From Pseudoscleropodium purum (taxonomy: Eukaryota; Streptophyta; Bryopsida; Hypnales; Brachytheciaceae), in NCBI GenBank assembly GCA_963969395.1, contig OZ017798.1, positions 26,652,173-26,716,172 of the forward strand: a DNA stretch of 64,000 nucleotides, written 5' to 3'. The notes beneath the pieces are model-generated. The model saw only the letters and a program-made list of their open reading frames with translations. It was not told the origin of the DNA and did not search any database. The position numbers were made by a program, and so were the translations under genes. Shown one piece after another: positions 22,682-35,127 of the stretch. Each line of letters begins with the position of its first letter. Within the stretch, counting starts at the first letter, position 1.

Positions 22682-25600
22682 TTAAGAAGGGACCGGTGCT
22701 GTTGAAGGTGGAGAAGATTGACTCCCTTTTGAATCGGATGTCAGCGAGGAGACGACTCCTTTCAGAGGTCTCCAGCGGTTGAATGAATATGAAGGATTCT
22801 TGAATGCTCTCACAGAATTAGCACACACAAGTAATGTGCCACCTTCATGCATAAGTACCTGCATCCAACTGTTTACAGTTAACTGGAAGTGCCAATTTAT
22901 ACAAAACTTATAGGTCCCTTCCCACCACAGCCCTTACAATGCTCATTTCTAACGTCAACCTCTCACAGTTGCAGAGAGGCGTTCAACGTGGAAAGCAATG
23001 TTTTCAGTTGGGTATTAAATCAAAGGCTTTTCTAAGCCAAATCCAATGTGACTGCACCCGACTACTAATTCTCAAGATTGGACACGCCAGGAGTGATTAA
23101 AAATTTGCGATCCATGGAGATTGTAAGAGACTTTGAATCTCACCAGCAACTAAATGCTGCAACCTCACCATAGTACACCTGAAGTTAAACTACATATCTC
23201 CAGGCATTTTATGTCACAAAAGGAGCCAATTTGACTTTGCAGTCGCTTCTTCCAATTTTACAATGAGGAAACACGGTGCAGAAGCAATTTCAAGCGAAAA
23301 CATGACTAAAGAGGGAGAACGTACCGTGAGCCAAAGAGGAAGAACTCCTAATACTGAGGGCAAACCAGCAAGGCATATGGAAAATAGTGCAAGCCCAACA
23401 CTTTGTTTAACCTGCAATTGTAGCATCTAAGATTATTTTGGAGAAAGCACAGGTGATGGCATTCAGTTCTGACCAACATAATTGAAGGCATAAGATGACC
23501 ATACAGCAACGCCTACGTAGCTAATGTGCTGTGCATGCCTAGGGCAGAAAAATTAGAGACACAGCATTCTTAGCCTACAAACAAAATTCAACTCGCATAA
23601 AAGAAGTGCATTCAAGGTCAGCAAGAAAGAATCGTTCCGTTAATATAAACAGATCATACCAATGAAGTTGTTTGATGTGCTTTGGCAATAACAAAGGGTA
23701 CACCATCAATTTCATTTTGTAGTAAAAGCACATCTGCCACTTGAACAGCGGTTGCACTTGCGTTCTTCGCAAGCACAATTCCTACTGTTGCAGCTGCTAA
23801 TGCAGGACCGTCATTGATTCCGTCTCCAACCATCACAAGACCTCCACAGCCTGCTTCACAAAAGGTAAGAATAGAATATTATAAAACTAACATCACAGCC
23901 TGATTCAGAGGCAGTTGTAGTACTTTGACTTCACGAAACTGAGATTCTAAAGGTTTCAACCTCACAAGCTATGAAGAGCCCATGCATTGTTGTATGACCC
24001 AATCCATTGTTGTATGGCACCTTCTAAAACATTGTGTTTTCTGAACATTACCTTCCTCTTGTGTCAAGAGCTTCACTCGAGAGAGCTTATCCTCTGGCTT
24101 CAGCCCTGCATGAAAATCATCAATGTCCACCGATTTTGCCACTCTTCTAGCGGTGGATGCATTATCTCCCGTCAACATCAATACTCGTAGGCCAGACAGC
24201 ACCTTCAGCGTCTTCACTACAGCTGCTGCATTCTCCCTCAGTTCATCCTCAAAATGAAACAGCGTAATCTGTGCAGCGCTCAAGATCATATTAAAACGTA
24301 GCTCCATATATATTATATTAAACAAATGGATCTGGCAAGATCAAGCACCTTCATAAATAGTCACAAACTAGATTAACAATTAGGCACAACTAGAAATGTT
24401 GGATATACAAAATGGATCCTACTAATGCTCAACTCATAAGCATGTACTAAGGAGACACTGCATTGCGAACTACTGATAGACAGAACTATTAACAACCTAC
24501 TGACTGCACACAGGAAGACAAACAGAAGTTTTCATAAAGCTACGACTCAGTAACAGAATTACCTTCTTATTCACAGAAAGTGCAGCCCGGACCAGTTCTT
24601 TACTGTGCACGGAATTGCCAGCAGCTTCCCTTATCTTTGCAGCCTCTGACAAGCTTGGTTCTGAAGATGCCACATACTCCAGGGAGCCCAAGCGTGCCTT
24701 TTGACTCACCTTCTCTCCAACCTAACCACAACAACAAACAATAAGGGATTAGCCACACGACAGAAGCAGGCATTTATGTCGGGCTGAGTCCACATGGCTT
24801 GAATAACAGATAACAACTCTTCCTTTCTCCATTTTCATGGACTTTCAAGTATCCGTGCCTAGAAGAAAAGCATTTGCTTCCTCATTGCCAAGTCACCTTT
24901 CATGTGCCATATAAAATACCCAAAGCATGCGTGAATGAAAAAGGGGAGTCTTCCCTCTTTCTTGCCGTTCCTCTCCAGTGGTAACCAGATGCTCTAATAG
25001 AGCACTGGCATGCTCCCACTCCACTGCCTTTCCTCTAGTTTTCCTTTAGTGATAAGCATGTGAGAAACTATAAATACGTCACTACAAGAACAATGTTAGG
25101 CACTGTAAGGTTCAATTCAAAGATGCTGTATGTGGAGGATTACCTCTACGTTAATAACAGCTGCTAGCCCTTGTCCAGGTATAGATTCAAAATTGTCAAC
25201 TTCAACTCCAGGGAGATTCTTCCCTAGTGAATGATCTACAACAGCCCTGCATGAGATACAAAAATCATATTGAGAATATGGAACTTTCAAAAGCAAGCTG
25301 CTTACTAATATTATTAAAGCGTAAAATGATTTTGGGAAATTACCGTGCGATGGGATGAGTGGCCCCTCGTTCCATTGCGGCGGCAACGGCAAGTGCCTCT
25401 CCCTCACAATTGGGAGTGCAACACGTTTCTGAAAACAGTTGGTGACCGCGAAGTGGCTCTATTGCCTTGCATCGAAGCTCTCCAGTTGTAAGGGTTCCAG
25501 TCTTGTCAAATGCTACTGTGTCACAAGCAGCTAATGCATCGAACACCTCTCCCCCTTTCAAAAGAATACCCTGCCATACAAGCACCATGCACGAGTTAGG

Positions 25601-28600
25601 TCAACTAGCTTGTTTCTGAACTGACGGCCATTGGTTGCATCCATTTGAAGCGTATTTAAAAAAACTGCTAATTGCTAATTGCTGCAACTAAAATAGATAG
25701 AATCTTCAAAGGATTAATCAGCAACGTCCTCTTCCAAGACACGAAGACATTGAACTTGTTACCTTTTTAGCACAAGCGCTAATGGCAGTAGCATATGAAA
25801 GAGGGGCAACTGCCAAAGCACATGGTGAGGCAGCTACCATCAGACCTAATGCACGATATAGAGAGCCTCGAACGCCTGAAAGTACAAAAATCCAGTATTG
25901 AATACAAGCAATACCTAAGTCTTCTGTATGCCCCGACGACAAACTAAAGCAAGATTCTAGTAAGATTCAAAATTTCTGGAATCTGAAAAGCAATTTCACT
26001 GAGAAAATCGGTGAAATGTATGACATTAGTAATCCTACATACGACTAATGTCATATGCTCTACAGACGAAATAAATCCATGATTCCGTAATCCCAATTAA
26101 TTAGTAAGTACTGTCTAGATTGAATGAGCTTTGCTGACTTCAAAACACAGTACCTTCAGAACTCAGAAAAGGCCAATTGAATATAACAGGCCCAAGTAGA
26201 GCAACAGCAGCTGACATGGCCAGCACTAGTTGACTGTAACGTCCAGTGAATTCATCCAGCCACCGCTCCAATTTTGGCCTGCTTGATTGTGCCTCTTCTG
26301 TCAATTTCATGATTCGCGCCACTGTCGACTCTGACCAAACCTTTGTTGCCTAAAGAGTCGCGGAATCAGGACATTTATTGAAAATCAGGCCCAAAAAACG
26401 AGTCTCATTTTCAGCACAATATTGTAAAATATCCAGAAACTGACGTGCAGGAAGCATCCAATCTCTCATACAGGAACCTAGGCTTGGAAAATGCTCACAC
26501 GAGTAACAAGAAAATAGAGCGTTGAATACCTTCACGATCATGATTCCATCCAAGTTGCGGGCTCCACCAGGAATAGCATCTCCTGCTTGCTTCTCAACAG
26601 GAGTGGCCTCTCCTGTCAGGTGCTCAACTGTAACTGTAGCCTTACCTTCATACACATCCCCATCTACTGGAACTACCTGCACGACACCCGCTTTCAGATT
26701 AAAAAATTTGCTTCTAAGCTTTGATGTTTGCAAAGAAAACCAGACACTATCATCACTACAACATGCAGAGAAAACTTAAAATAGCATGAAGACTTTGATG
26801 GACATACCTCACCCGCTTTCACCAGCACATAAGAACCTACGGCAACATCTTTTACAGGCAGCTGTTTGTAAGGCACTGATGACAGTGGAGGAGTTTTTCT
26901 CTGATCAAAATCATCCAAAACAAGAGCGAACTCAGGATTTCTGTCTTTCAGCGCCTTCACATCACCCAATGCCTTCGCTGTGAAATGATCCTCCGCTGCA
27001 GAAACGTATATACTCAATGTCACAAGCCGATGAAAACCAAACATATTCGAGTTTTGGTGACTGCAAAAGCCCAAACACTCAAACCACAGAACTACCGTGC
27101 ACATACTGTCAATCAACCACCTTCACTGACCCTGAACTCTGAACCATACCAAGGTGAGACAAGCCGAACATCGCCAGAAGAAGGCCGCCTTCCAGAGCGC
27201 TTCCCATAAACACTGACGCCAAAGCTGCAAATGCCATGAGAACATGAATATTGACGCTTCCTCCTGCCACGTCTATAGTCGCATCTAACAAAGCTGGCAC
27301 CTGCGCGTAAAACAGTATAAGTCCAATCCATTTCAACAACAAATTGCAAGAGGTGGACCTAAAATGCACAAACGATTGACTCTGTAAACTCAGTTGTCGT
27401 CGATGCCACCACATTACTTCAGATCATACCTGCAGCCTTAAAAGGCATTACCTCATTTCAACTTTCACTATTTCAGAAGTAATCCGATCCTCTGATAACC
27501 CTGATACACATCAAACCTGCCAACATTCTAGGGCAGTAGTAATGACCAGTCACTGAACATAAGATTACCATCAAACTGCCTTATCACTCAATGCAGCATG
27601 AAATACTAGCTGCAGTGAAACACAGCACACAAGTCAACCAACAAATTTATTAACCAAGAAATTGTCATCAAGAGAAACATACCCCTGTTAGAGGAAGCGC
27701 AGGAATTACGAGAAGATTTTGATAAGCGGCAGTCTTGGGGAGGATGAATGGCAAAACGGCTCCCAGCAACAAAAGGGCAGTGGAAACACATACAGCCGTA
27801 AGATTCTCTCTCCATGCGTCCGCAATTGCGGCAATTCCAAGGACTTCGGACGACCTCTTTATCAAATTCTGTGCAGCGTTCAAGGTGGCCGAATGTCCGT
27901 GGCTATGTCCGTGACTGCAACCGTGTGAATGTGCTCCATGTTCCTCGTGAGAGTGAGAGTGGTCATGATCACACGATCCGTCCGTGTGATCGTGCTTTTC
28001 TTCCTCCTGCCACATCAAACAGTTTAAAATAAAATGAGGGTATGATAAACAAACAAACAAAATACAAGAAAATTTATAATACATTTGTCCAGCAAGTGAA
28101 TGTATTCGTTCAGGAAGTCGCAAGCTTTAAGGTAGAGGAACCTAATTGAGTCGCCCTGAAATATTGTGAGACGATTACATACTGGCTGTGCAAATGTATG
28201 AGACCTTAACATACGAATTCGTGTTGGATTTACGCAATATCCCAGCAGAACTTTAAACCCTCGTCATATTTTCAAAGAGTATCCAGATAATACTTTCTTC
28301 AGTGCACTGAGACCCAATTCGATTTGCTAGTAAGAATATAACCATTGTCGTAGAAGTAAATATGCTCAACGCTGAAAATGTCGCTCTTAGGTGTGGTTTC
28401 CTTTAAGATTTCAACCCCAGCTGTTACCAAAATAATCACAGACCCTAAATCCAATGAGAGGAGCGCCCTTACATGAGATTCATGGTGGTCATGGCCATGC
28501 TGGCTACTTGTCGACGAATGCGAATGTTGCGAACTGAAAGCAAGCACTACTCGAGCAGCTACTGACGCGCCCAACAAAACCTTGAACAACCTAGTATCAG

Positions 28601-29379
28601 GAGCTTTGTTTGCACCGAAACTGGAATTGTTGACCCTGAGTGCGCAAGTTGCTTGCAGTTGATTTCCTGCACAAACCAAAACGACACAACACAAGTAAAT
28701 TGAGAACGCTGAGCAATGTAATCATACACACAAAACTCTACCTCACGGATCCATACAGTCAATGTTGGCTTCTCTTCAGATGCACACCAAACCAGCACTG
28801 GCAAAACCAAAACTGGATTGCATTTTGCCAACGATATACAATGATAAATCACAAAATCTAGATAATGAAGCGGCAGAAGTCGATTTCTGAAGTGGATTCA
28901 GAACACAGAGTAATGAAGCTACACACAACCCTAGCTCACGAAAATATATCACTACAGCAGATGTTGGCTTTCAATTATAGCGCTCGCCAAACCCGCACTC
29001 CTAGAACCTAAACTGCCAGCGATTTCGCCCACCAAATGCCGTGATAATCACAATTCAACGCTTAATGAACCTCCCGCAGTCAATCACCACAAAAAATACA
29101 ATCCAATCAAAGCACCTATAAGTCGAATTTGGCAAGAGTAAAGCCCAAGAGTGCACCTCCACAAGCGTCATTCCCACCGAAATTCTTACGACGCTGCGCT
29201 GCTCCATCGAAAGCTTCTCGCCTCAGCTTGCTGGCAAACCCTAGCGCGACCTCCCTGCTCGGGACGATTCCGTTTGTCTTATGACTTGGATAGGATCCCG
29301 AAAAAACTACCCTGGACTTGGAATTAAGCGTCAAGGGACTGCCAGAAGCCCCAACGCAGCATATCAACATGGCGGACAT
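22682..29379 (-). CDS. HMA1: P1B-type heavy-metal ATPase, chloroplast HMA1
   Basis: Fifteen exons on the minus strand join in phase with GT-AG borders: 29379-29157, 28666-28473, 28006-27683, 27300-27150, 26995-26808, 26676-26530, 26349-26154, 25875-25763, 25570-25344, 25246-25144, 24721-24563, 24268-24052, 23850-23660, 23411-23325, 22858-22682, giving 898 residues. HMA1 pumps Cu/Zn-type metals across the plastid envelope. Seen: a Ser/Arg-rich N terminus without acidic residues at first (transit-peptide-like), two His-rich clusters (about 119-139 and 140-178), TGEA at 381-384, SPC at 491-493 in place of CPC (typical of HMA1), phosphorylation site DKTGT at 534, THP at 583-585, TGDN at 708, GDGINDG at 756-762. 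The start is supported by the duplicated copy at 33.9-34.1 kb, which keeps the same Met-Ser-x-Met. All key residues are present, so it looks functional. Confidence 0.95.
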
Positions 29380-31569
29380 CGTAAAATCCTGCCTACCTAC
29401 ATTTGTGTCATGGCCATGGAAACAATCGATTGTTACGAAAGCAGAGGCCGAAGGCAATGAAGAACTGGGATTCAAATTGGGGTAACCCTCCGGTGGTCGG
29501 AAACGAAGTCCGTAGACCAATGGGACTGACCAACAGTCGGAAGCCAGGTGTCGACACGAGGACTTGCTTTTGAATTGTGGACCAGAATGTGCACACAGTG
29601 TCCTCATTCGTGGAACATATGGAGTCACTTCGGGCCTCCACGAGGAAGGAGTTTCAGAGCACCGCCACCAGTTTTCAAGCACTCAAAACACACTGTGGAA
29701 GCACACATGTGTTGCCATGACTCAATTGTGTTCTCATGGTTGCTAATGCAAAGATTATTAACACAGATGGCATTCATTCGAGGGTCATTTACACACCCTG
29801 ACACTTTCTATCTACTGCAAACAACAAATTTTCATGTGTTATTTGCCAAGTGTGGTGGCCGTGGAATTCTTCGCTGTCAAATCGCTGACCTTACAATGTT
29901 AGGCAATGGGTGGCTATTGCTTAGGAGGATGTCGATCATTTACCAACAGAACTTCGTAACGTTTTGTCTAGGGTATGCAGGTCGCGCATTCTTTTGTGCA
30001 TTGGAATCTTCTTGCATTTGTTAACAAGAGCATATAATCTTCTTGATTGTTATAATAATAGTAATGATTTGAGTGTCCCTGCGACTCTTCAAAGCACTAT
30101 ATAACTGGGTGCAGTTCCGTTAGAGACTCAGAGTTGTGGTTGCTGCTTATGTCAAGACGTCTAGTAGGGTCAAGTGAACAATCAGGAGTGTGAGTACGGG
30201 CATTCGAGCATTATCTCCGATCATGTACCGAAAGGGCTGTGCCGAGACTAGAGAGGATCATGCTGGAAAGAAGTCGCTGCCCCACCGTCCTGCATTGCCC
30301 TGTCCAGTCTCTCCACGGCCCTCTCTGTGTGTATCTGCCATTACAGAGTTACCAACATCCAGGCATTCTTAGTTATTCAAACCTAGTGACTCTAGACTCC
30401 CTGGGTGTGTTTCCACCAAAGAGGACTACCTTCCTTTGCACACTTGAGGTGGAGCTCCATGGTGGAATCGCATCCAGGATGCTCGAGCTACAAAAAGGGC
30501 TGCTGAGTTCCCAGGACGCGGGAGTGGATGATTGTGTGTATTTACACATACGTGCACGCTATTGCGAGAGAGGAGACATCAGGAGGCGGTTGGAAGCCTT
30601 CAACTTCCTGCGTGCAAATCCTGAGTCTTGATGGATTTCTGCGCGTGAATTTGAAGGCTCCCCGCCCTTCCTGAATACGGAGACAATAATACAGCCAGTC
30701 CAGTCGGTCCTTCTTCGATTCAGAGTCGAAAATATTATTTCTATTTCAGAGGAGGATTCGATACATGTGTTCTCAAACTCCAGTAGTTTCATAGATATCA
30801 GATCCTGTCTGAAACATGCAGCCACAAGACCACAAGACCATACTAGGATAGGGTAGATGTACTGATGACCCAGGTGCTATTTCCCATTTGAACTCGTCAT
30901 CAACTCATACACTAAATGACTGGAGTAGGCCATGCGGATCATATTAGCGTGCTACTCGAAATACTAAAAATAGGCGTGAAACTCAAATGTACTCGGAATA
31001 TCGCCAAGCACCCATGATTTAGCCTCTGCACAAGTGTCAATGAAATGCACGTCAGTCGAATATTACCATAAGTACAGTAGTATCTGTCTAGAACCAATTA
31101 TCATCCACATAGGCCAAGTAACTGGATACCTGATAAACTTACTTTTGCAGCTAAGTTAAGTCACAGAAATTTCTTGGCAGAGTAGCTAATACTTGACAAC
31201 GCTTGACAGGTTCGCTAAACATCGCTAAACACAGTATCCACGGTCCGATATAGTCAGTGTAAGTAACTTAATTGTATACCTTGAAACGTAGTCGTCGCAT
31301 GTGCAAATGCATGTTTGCTCCATTAGCTACCAAATATACAACGTCGCCAACTCAGGGATAAAATGTGCATGAGATAGATAAGTAAGCAAAATACCTCCAT
31401 CATATCCACTTCAAATAAGGCGTCGTTCTTGGACCAAGATATGCTCAGTTCTTGTCCCTCCAGAGATGAAGCAGCTTCGGTGGTTGAAGTTTGTCAAACA
31501 CCACTAGAAGACGGTAAGCCCATTAGACAAACCTCCAAAGTCCATCCAAGGAGGGGAATTAACTTGTCG
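29380..31569. other. Spacer between HMA1 and the PPR gene
   Basis: It contains the HMA1 promoter and 5' leader just above 29379. A plus-strand frame at 30239-30631 (131 codons) has no recognisable motif and is not called. The rest of 30.8-31.5 kb shows nothing beyond the 3' flank of the PPR gene. Confidence 0.5.
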
Positions 31570-33470
31570 TTAAGCTTTCCGTTTTCTCTTGCTGAGGGAC
31601 TTCAGGAAATATCCAATCAGTTGAGAATACGTTTGATGATCCATAGCTTGTCCTTCCACGTTCCGAGAAAGAGTCTGACAAGCAAGAAGAAACTTCCCTC
31701 TTCCAAAAACCTCGAACACTAAAGGATCCGTCTCAATCTCTGCTACAACATCAAGGTTCCTGAACTCAACCAACTCTTCCAATAGCTTTGGTCGCAGGTC
31801 CTCTTCAATGAAAACATCGATTACCGCTCCGTAAGTTACTAAGTCAGGAGCAATGCCATTATTCTGCATTGTAATGACCAATTCATGCAGCTCCCAGAAC
31901 TGTTTCATACGGCTGTGTGCTAAGGCCATTATATTACAAGTAGTCACATCTGGGAAAAAACCCGCATATTTCATGTTCTCGAATTCCATTTTCAAGTCCT
32001 TCATTGCGAAGTTGGCTGCACGAGATATTAGGAGAGCGTTCCAAAGGTAGTTCCCAACTGTCCGTCTTCTCAAGCCAACCCTTTTCACCAACACACTTAG
32101 CTGAAAGAACAAACTATTCTTCACGTATGCCCCCACCATCGCTTTGATTGTCAGATGACCGGGAATGAACGAGTATTTCGTCAAAATCTCATAGTGTTTC
32201 TCCATCTCCTTGACTAAACCAGCTTCTGCATATGCCTGGACTACCGCATTCAGAGTAGGTGAGTCAGCGAACATGTCATTGCGACTCATTTCTTTTGCTG
32301 TCAGTTGCATTTTTTCGAAAAGCCCTCCGCGCGCGTAGGCTTTAATCATGGTCCTGTAAGTAAATTCATCTGCAGGAATACCGTGGGTCTTCATTCTGTT
32401 GAAAGTTCGCCACATGCTATCATACATCCCATGTTTGCCGTACGCGTGTATGAGGCCTGTTCAAAGCAGAACACCATAAGGTACACACCGCATTCAAACA
32501 CCACGACAACGTAGTAAATAAAAATGATCATGCGATGTTGAACAGAAAATAGAGGTACGTGAAAAGTCAACGCACTATCTAACTGACAAAACGATAGTGG
32601 ATGCTTCAGAGTTGAGACCGACCTGTATATGATACAGCATTAGGTTTGGCATCGCCAGATAAAACCATGTCTTTAAGAATCAATTCAGCCTCTTCAAATT
32701 GCCCACGCTCTGCATAACTCTGAAGAAGACAAGTGTAGGTAACCACGCTCGGGCGAAGACCTAATTCACACATCTCAACAAATAGTGCTCGAGCTTCTGT
32801 TGGCATCTGCGCTTGACCAAGCATACGAATAAACTTCGTGTAGTGGAGTTCACATCGTCGGTAACCATCTTGCTGCTTCCACCATTCAAACACCTGGATT
32901 TTAAAATCAGCCAACAAGCAAAAGACTTTAGCAATTCAATATTAGAAGTAAGAAGACCACTGGAATTTCAAGAAATACAGAGACACACAGAGACACACGC
33001 ATCCCTTGATTCCACATGCGCGGGATGTAAACCCCTAAGTGCCCAAATGAGATGGCCACTTTCATTTCTAATGGAGTTGCAATAAATCAAACCACTCAAG
33101 CACGGTAACAAAGGTACCAGCCCTACATTATTGAACAGACGAAATAGGATGTCAAAGTTAATAGAATTGACAATTAGCTTCCAAAGAGAACTTTCTACTT
33201 TGAGCTTGGGCACTTAGGGGTTCATAGATTCACCTCCAGAGCTTCGGGCATTCGGCGATGTGAATGCAAGTACTCCACCACGGCCCAAAACACCGGTGGA
33301 CTCCACTCAATCGTGCTCTTCAAGACTTCAAAAGGGTTGCGCCCTGATCGAAGCTCCTCCACCACCTCGGCCCTCTTCTGTTTTCCAGATTTCTTGCGAG
33401 GCTTTTCGTTCGGCACAGGATTCTCATCCTCTTCCAAGTGGAGCACTGTGCCTGCATCACCCATGGCCAT
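31570..33470 (-). CDS. P-class pentatricopeptide repeat (PPR) protein
   Basis: Exons 33470-33234, 32893-32623 and 32456-31570 join in phase and encode 464 residues. PPR proteins bind organellar RNA, with each 35-residue helix pair reading about one base. Repeats are visible from about residue 90 on, for example PSVVTYTCLLQSYAERGQFE, PADEFTYRTMIKAYARGGLF, SPTLNAVVQAYAEAGL and PDLVTYGAVIDVFIEE. There is no E or DYW tail, so it is P class; the end is Lys/Arg-rich (SLSKRKRKA). The N terminus (MAMGDAGTVLHLEEDENPVP) is acidic and does not look like a plastid or mitochondrial targeting peptide. Directly upstream on the same strand lies a duplicate of the HMA1 promoter and transit-peptide exon, which may supply its transcript start. 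Confidence 0.9.
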
Positions 33471-34118
33471 TGCAAATGAGGAAAGGAAATAAGGAGCTCG
33501 TAAGAATAACGTTCAACAAAAACTTGAACAACCGAGAATAAGGAGCTTTCTTTATACCGAAACTGGAATCATTGACCCTTAGTGCCCAAAAAAATTGCAG
33601 CCGAATTCCTGCACAAACCAAAACAATACAACGCACGTAAATTGAGAACGCCGATCATTGTGAATAGACAACCCTACCTCACGGACCCCAACAGCTAATG
33701 TTTGCTTCAATTAAGATGCGCACCATACCGAAACAGGCAAAACCAAAACTGGCAGAAACGTCCACCCACTATACATCATGAAAAAAAAAGAAAATTCGAC
33801 GCCCTACGAACCTCCCGCGATCAAGCTTCACGAGAACACAGTCGAAAAAAAAAGCAACCAGTCGATTCTAGCAAGAGTGAAGTCCAACCGCGCACCTCCA
33901 CATGCGCCATTCCCACCAAACAAGTTAAGACGCTGCGATGCTCCACCGAAAGCTACTCGCCTCTGATTGTTGGAAAACCCTAGCGCGACCTTCCTGCTCG
34001 AAATGATTTGAAATGTTTTGTGGCTTGGATTGGATACCGAAAAAATTACCCCGGACTTGGAATTGAGCGTCAAGGGGCTGCTTGCAGCCCCTTGGCAGCA
34101 TATCACCATGCCAGACAT
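33457..34118 (-). pseudogene. Duplicated 5' part of HMA1 (exon 1, intron 1, start of exon 2)
   Basis: Exon copy 34118-33896 has the same 223-base length as HMA1 exon 1 and the same donor context; intron 1 is shorter, and exon-2 homology runs from 33608 to about 33525, ending near the GGTTGTTCAAG-type text. The peptide (MSGMVICCQGAASSPLTLNS) matches the HMA1 transit region. The two exons give an unbroken 124-residue frame that leaves HMA1 homology after residue 105 or so, stops at 33459-33457, and overlaps the PPR ATG at 33470 in another frame. It lacks every ATPase domain. It may be a relic, an upstream ORF of the PPR transcript, or a donor of a targeting peptide by alternative splicing. Confidence 0.85.
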
Positions 34119-34151
34119 CGCGAAAAGCTGCCTACCTAAGGAGTCATAGCG

Positions 34152-34646
34152 ATGGACACAAGCGATTGCTGCAAACAGAGGCTGCAGGCAACGAAGGAAT
34201 GTCTCGGGGTTCGGAACCAGAAAGCAGAAAATCTGCAATATACTCTAGACCTACACCGCAACTCAATCCAGCAACTCTCACGAAAGTATCCTCGCCCAAA
34301 ATCATCCTCGTGTATCCTTCAAACCACCACTCCCTTCGCCAATTCGTATCAGAAAAAATCGACCTCAAACGCAGATGCGATTCACAGAGCTCCAAACCCT
34401 AAATCACACACCAAATCTCTCACAACAACGGCCTCAATTTCGATCCAGCAACAAAGGCCGGCCAAGAAGGAGGTGTTGTTCAAGCCACTGAATGGGCTCG
34501 AAATTGGACGGATTCTACCGAATTGGGGGTTGTTGAAATCACGAGTACAACAGGGACTCGTCGAGGAAGTGCTGCAGCGAGAATCCGCGCGGCGAAGTGA
34601 GAAATTCGGGAAAGAGTGTGCGCAGAACGGATTGAAAGTTCGTTAA
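34152..34646 (+). CDS. Unrecognised 164-codon ORF
   Basis: It runs divergently from the HMA1-like duplicate and partly antisense to its 5' flank. The first two thirds are low-complexity Ser/Thr/Gln; the end (LNGLEIGRILPNWGLLKSRV) is more protein-like and may be the only real part. No family recognised, and no start or splice evidence. Confidence 0.2.
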   Translation: MDTSDCCKQRLQATKECLGVRNQKAENLQYTLDLHRNSIQQLSRKYPRPKSSSCILQTTTPFANSYQKKSTSNADAIHRAPNPKSHTKSLTTTASISIQQQRPAKKEVLFKPLNGLEIGRILPNWGLLKSRVQQGLVEEVLQRESARRSEKFGKECAQNGLKVR

Positions 34647-35127
34647 AATTAGGCCATCACGTAACCCATTCATAAAGTAGATTATGAATGGGTAACCTCA
34701 AGCACAGTCCAGGGAGTTCTGTACAGGAATCGGATCATTTCCGTACTTTTTAAAGGTGATTCGGCTTTTTGAAAATTTACCCGGAAGTCGACCTAAAGAG
34801 TGTAAATTGGTTCGGTTGGAATCCTCCTTTTTTTTAATTGTGATTTGGCAATCTGCTGGATTTTCTGTTTTCCATTAAGCTATTTTCCTTTGTGAGGAAA
34901 AAGGAGCCGGTTCATATACTTCCATATTTTTTTTCTTATTTCAAATTTTTTTTGTTAATTCTATATTTTTTTTGCTCACTTTGAGTTTTCAATATCCTTG
35001 GCAGGAATTGAACCTGGCCAAGCCCCTATCATTCTAGGGCCAAAGATGTAGCCTTCGGAAAATACAAGGATCCAAAAGAGGGTCCATCCATTTTCCGGAG
35101 GCTAGTTAGTATGGTTAGTATTTCAAG
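34647..35127. other. Spacer, nothing supported
   Basis: AT-rich with T runs; no coding sequence or RNA gene seen. Confidence 0.5.

Noticed and set aside
29116..29682. Longer HMA1 start at 29682
   Set aside because: The extra 100 residues have no targeting character, and the duplicate at 34.1 kb supports the Met-Ser-x-Met start at 29379.
30239..30631. Plus-strand ORF of 131 codons between HMA1 and PPR
   Set aside because: No motif, biased toward chance composition, no splice partners; could be real but is unsupported.
34985..35060. tRNA-like text GGCAGGAATTGAACCTGGCC
   Set aside because: On the minus strand a T-arm-like piece can be drawn, but no acceptor stem, D-arm or anticodon arm of proper length fits.
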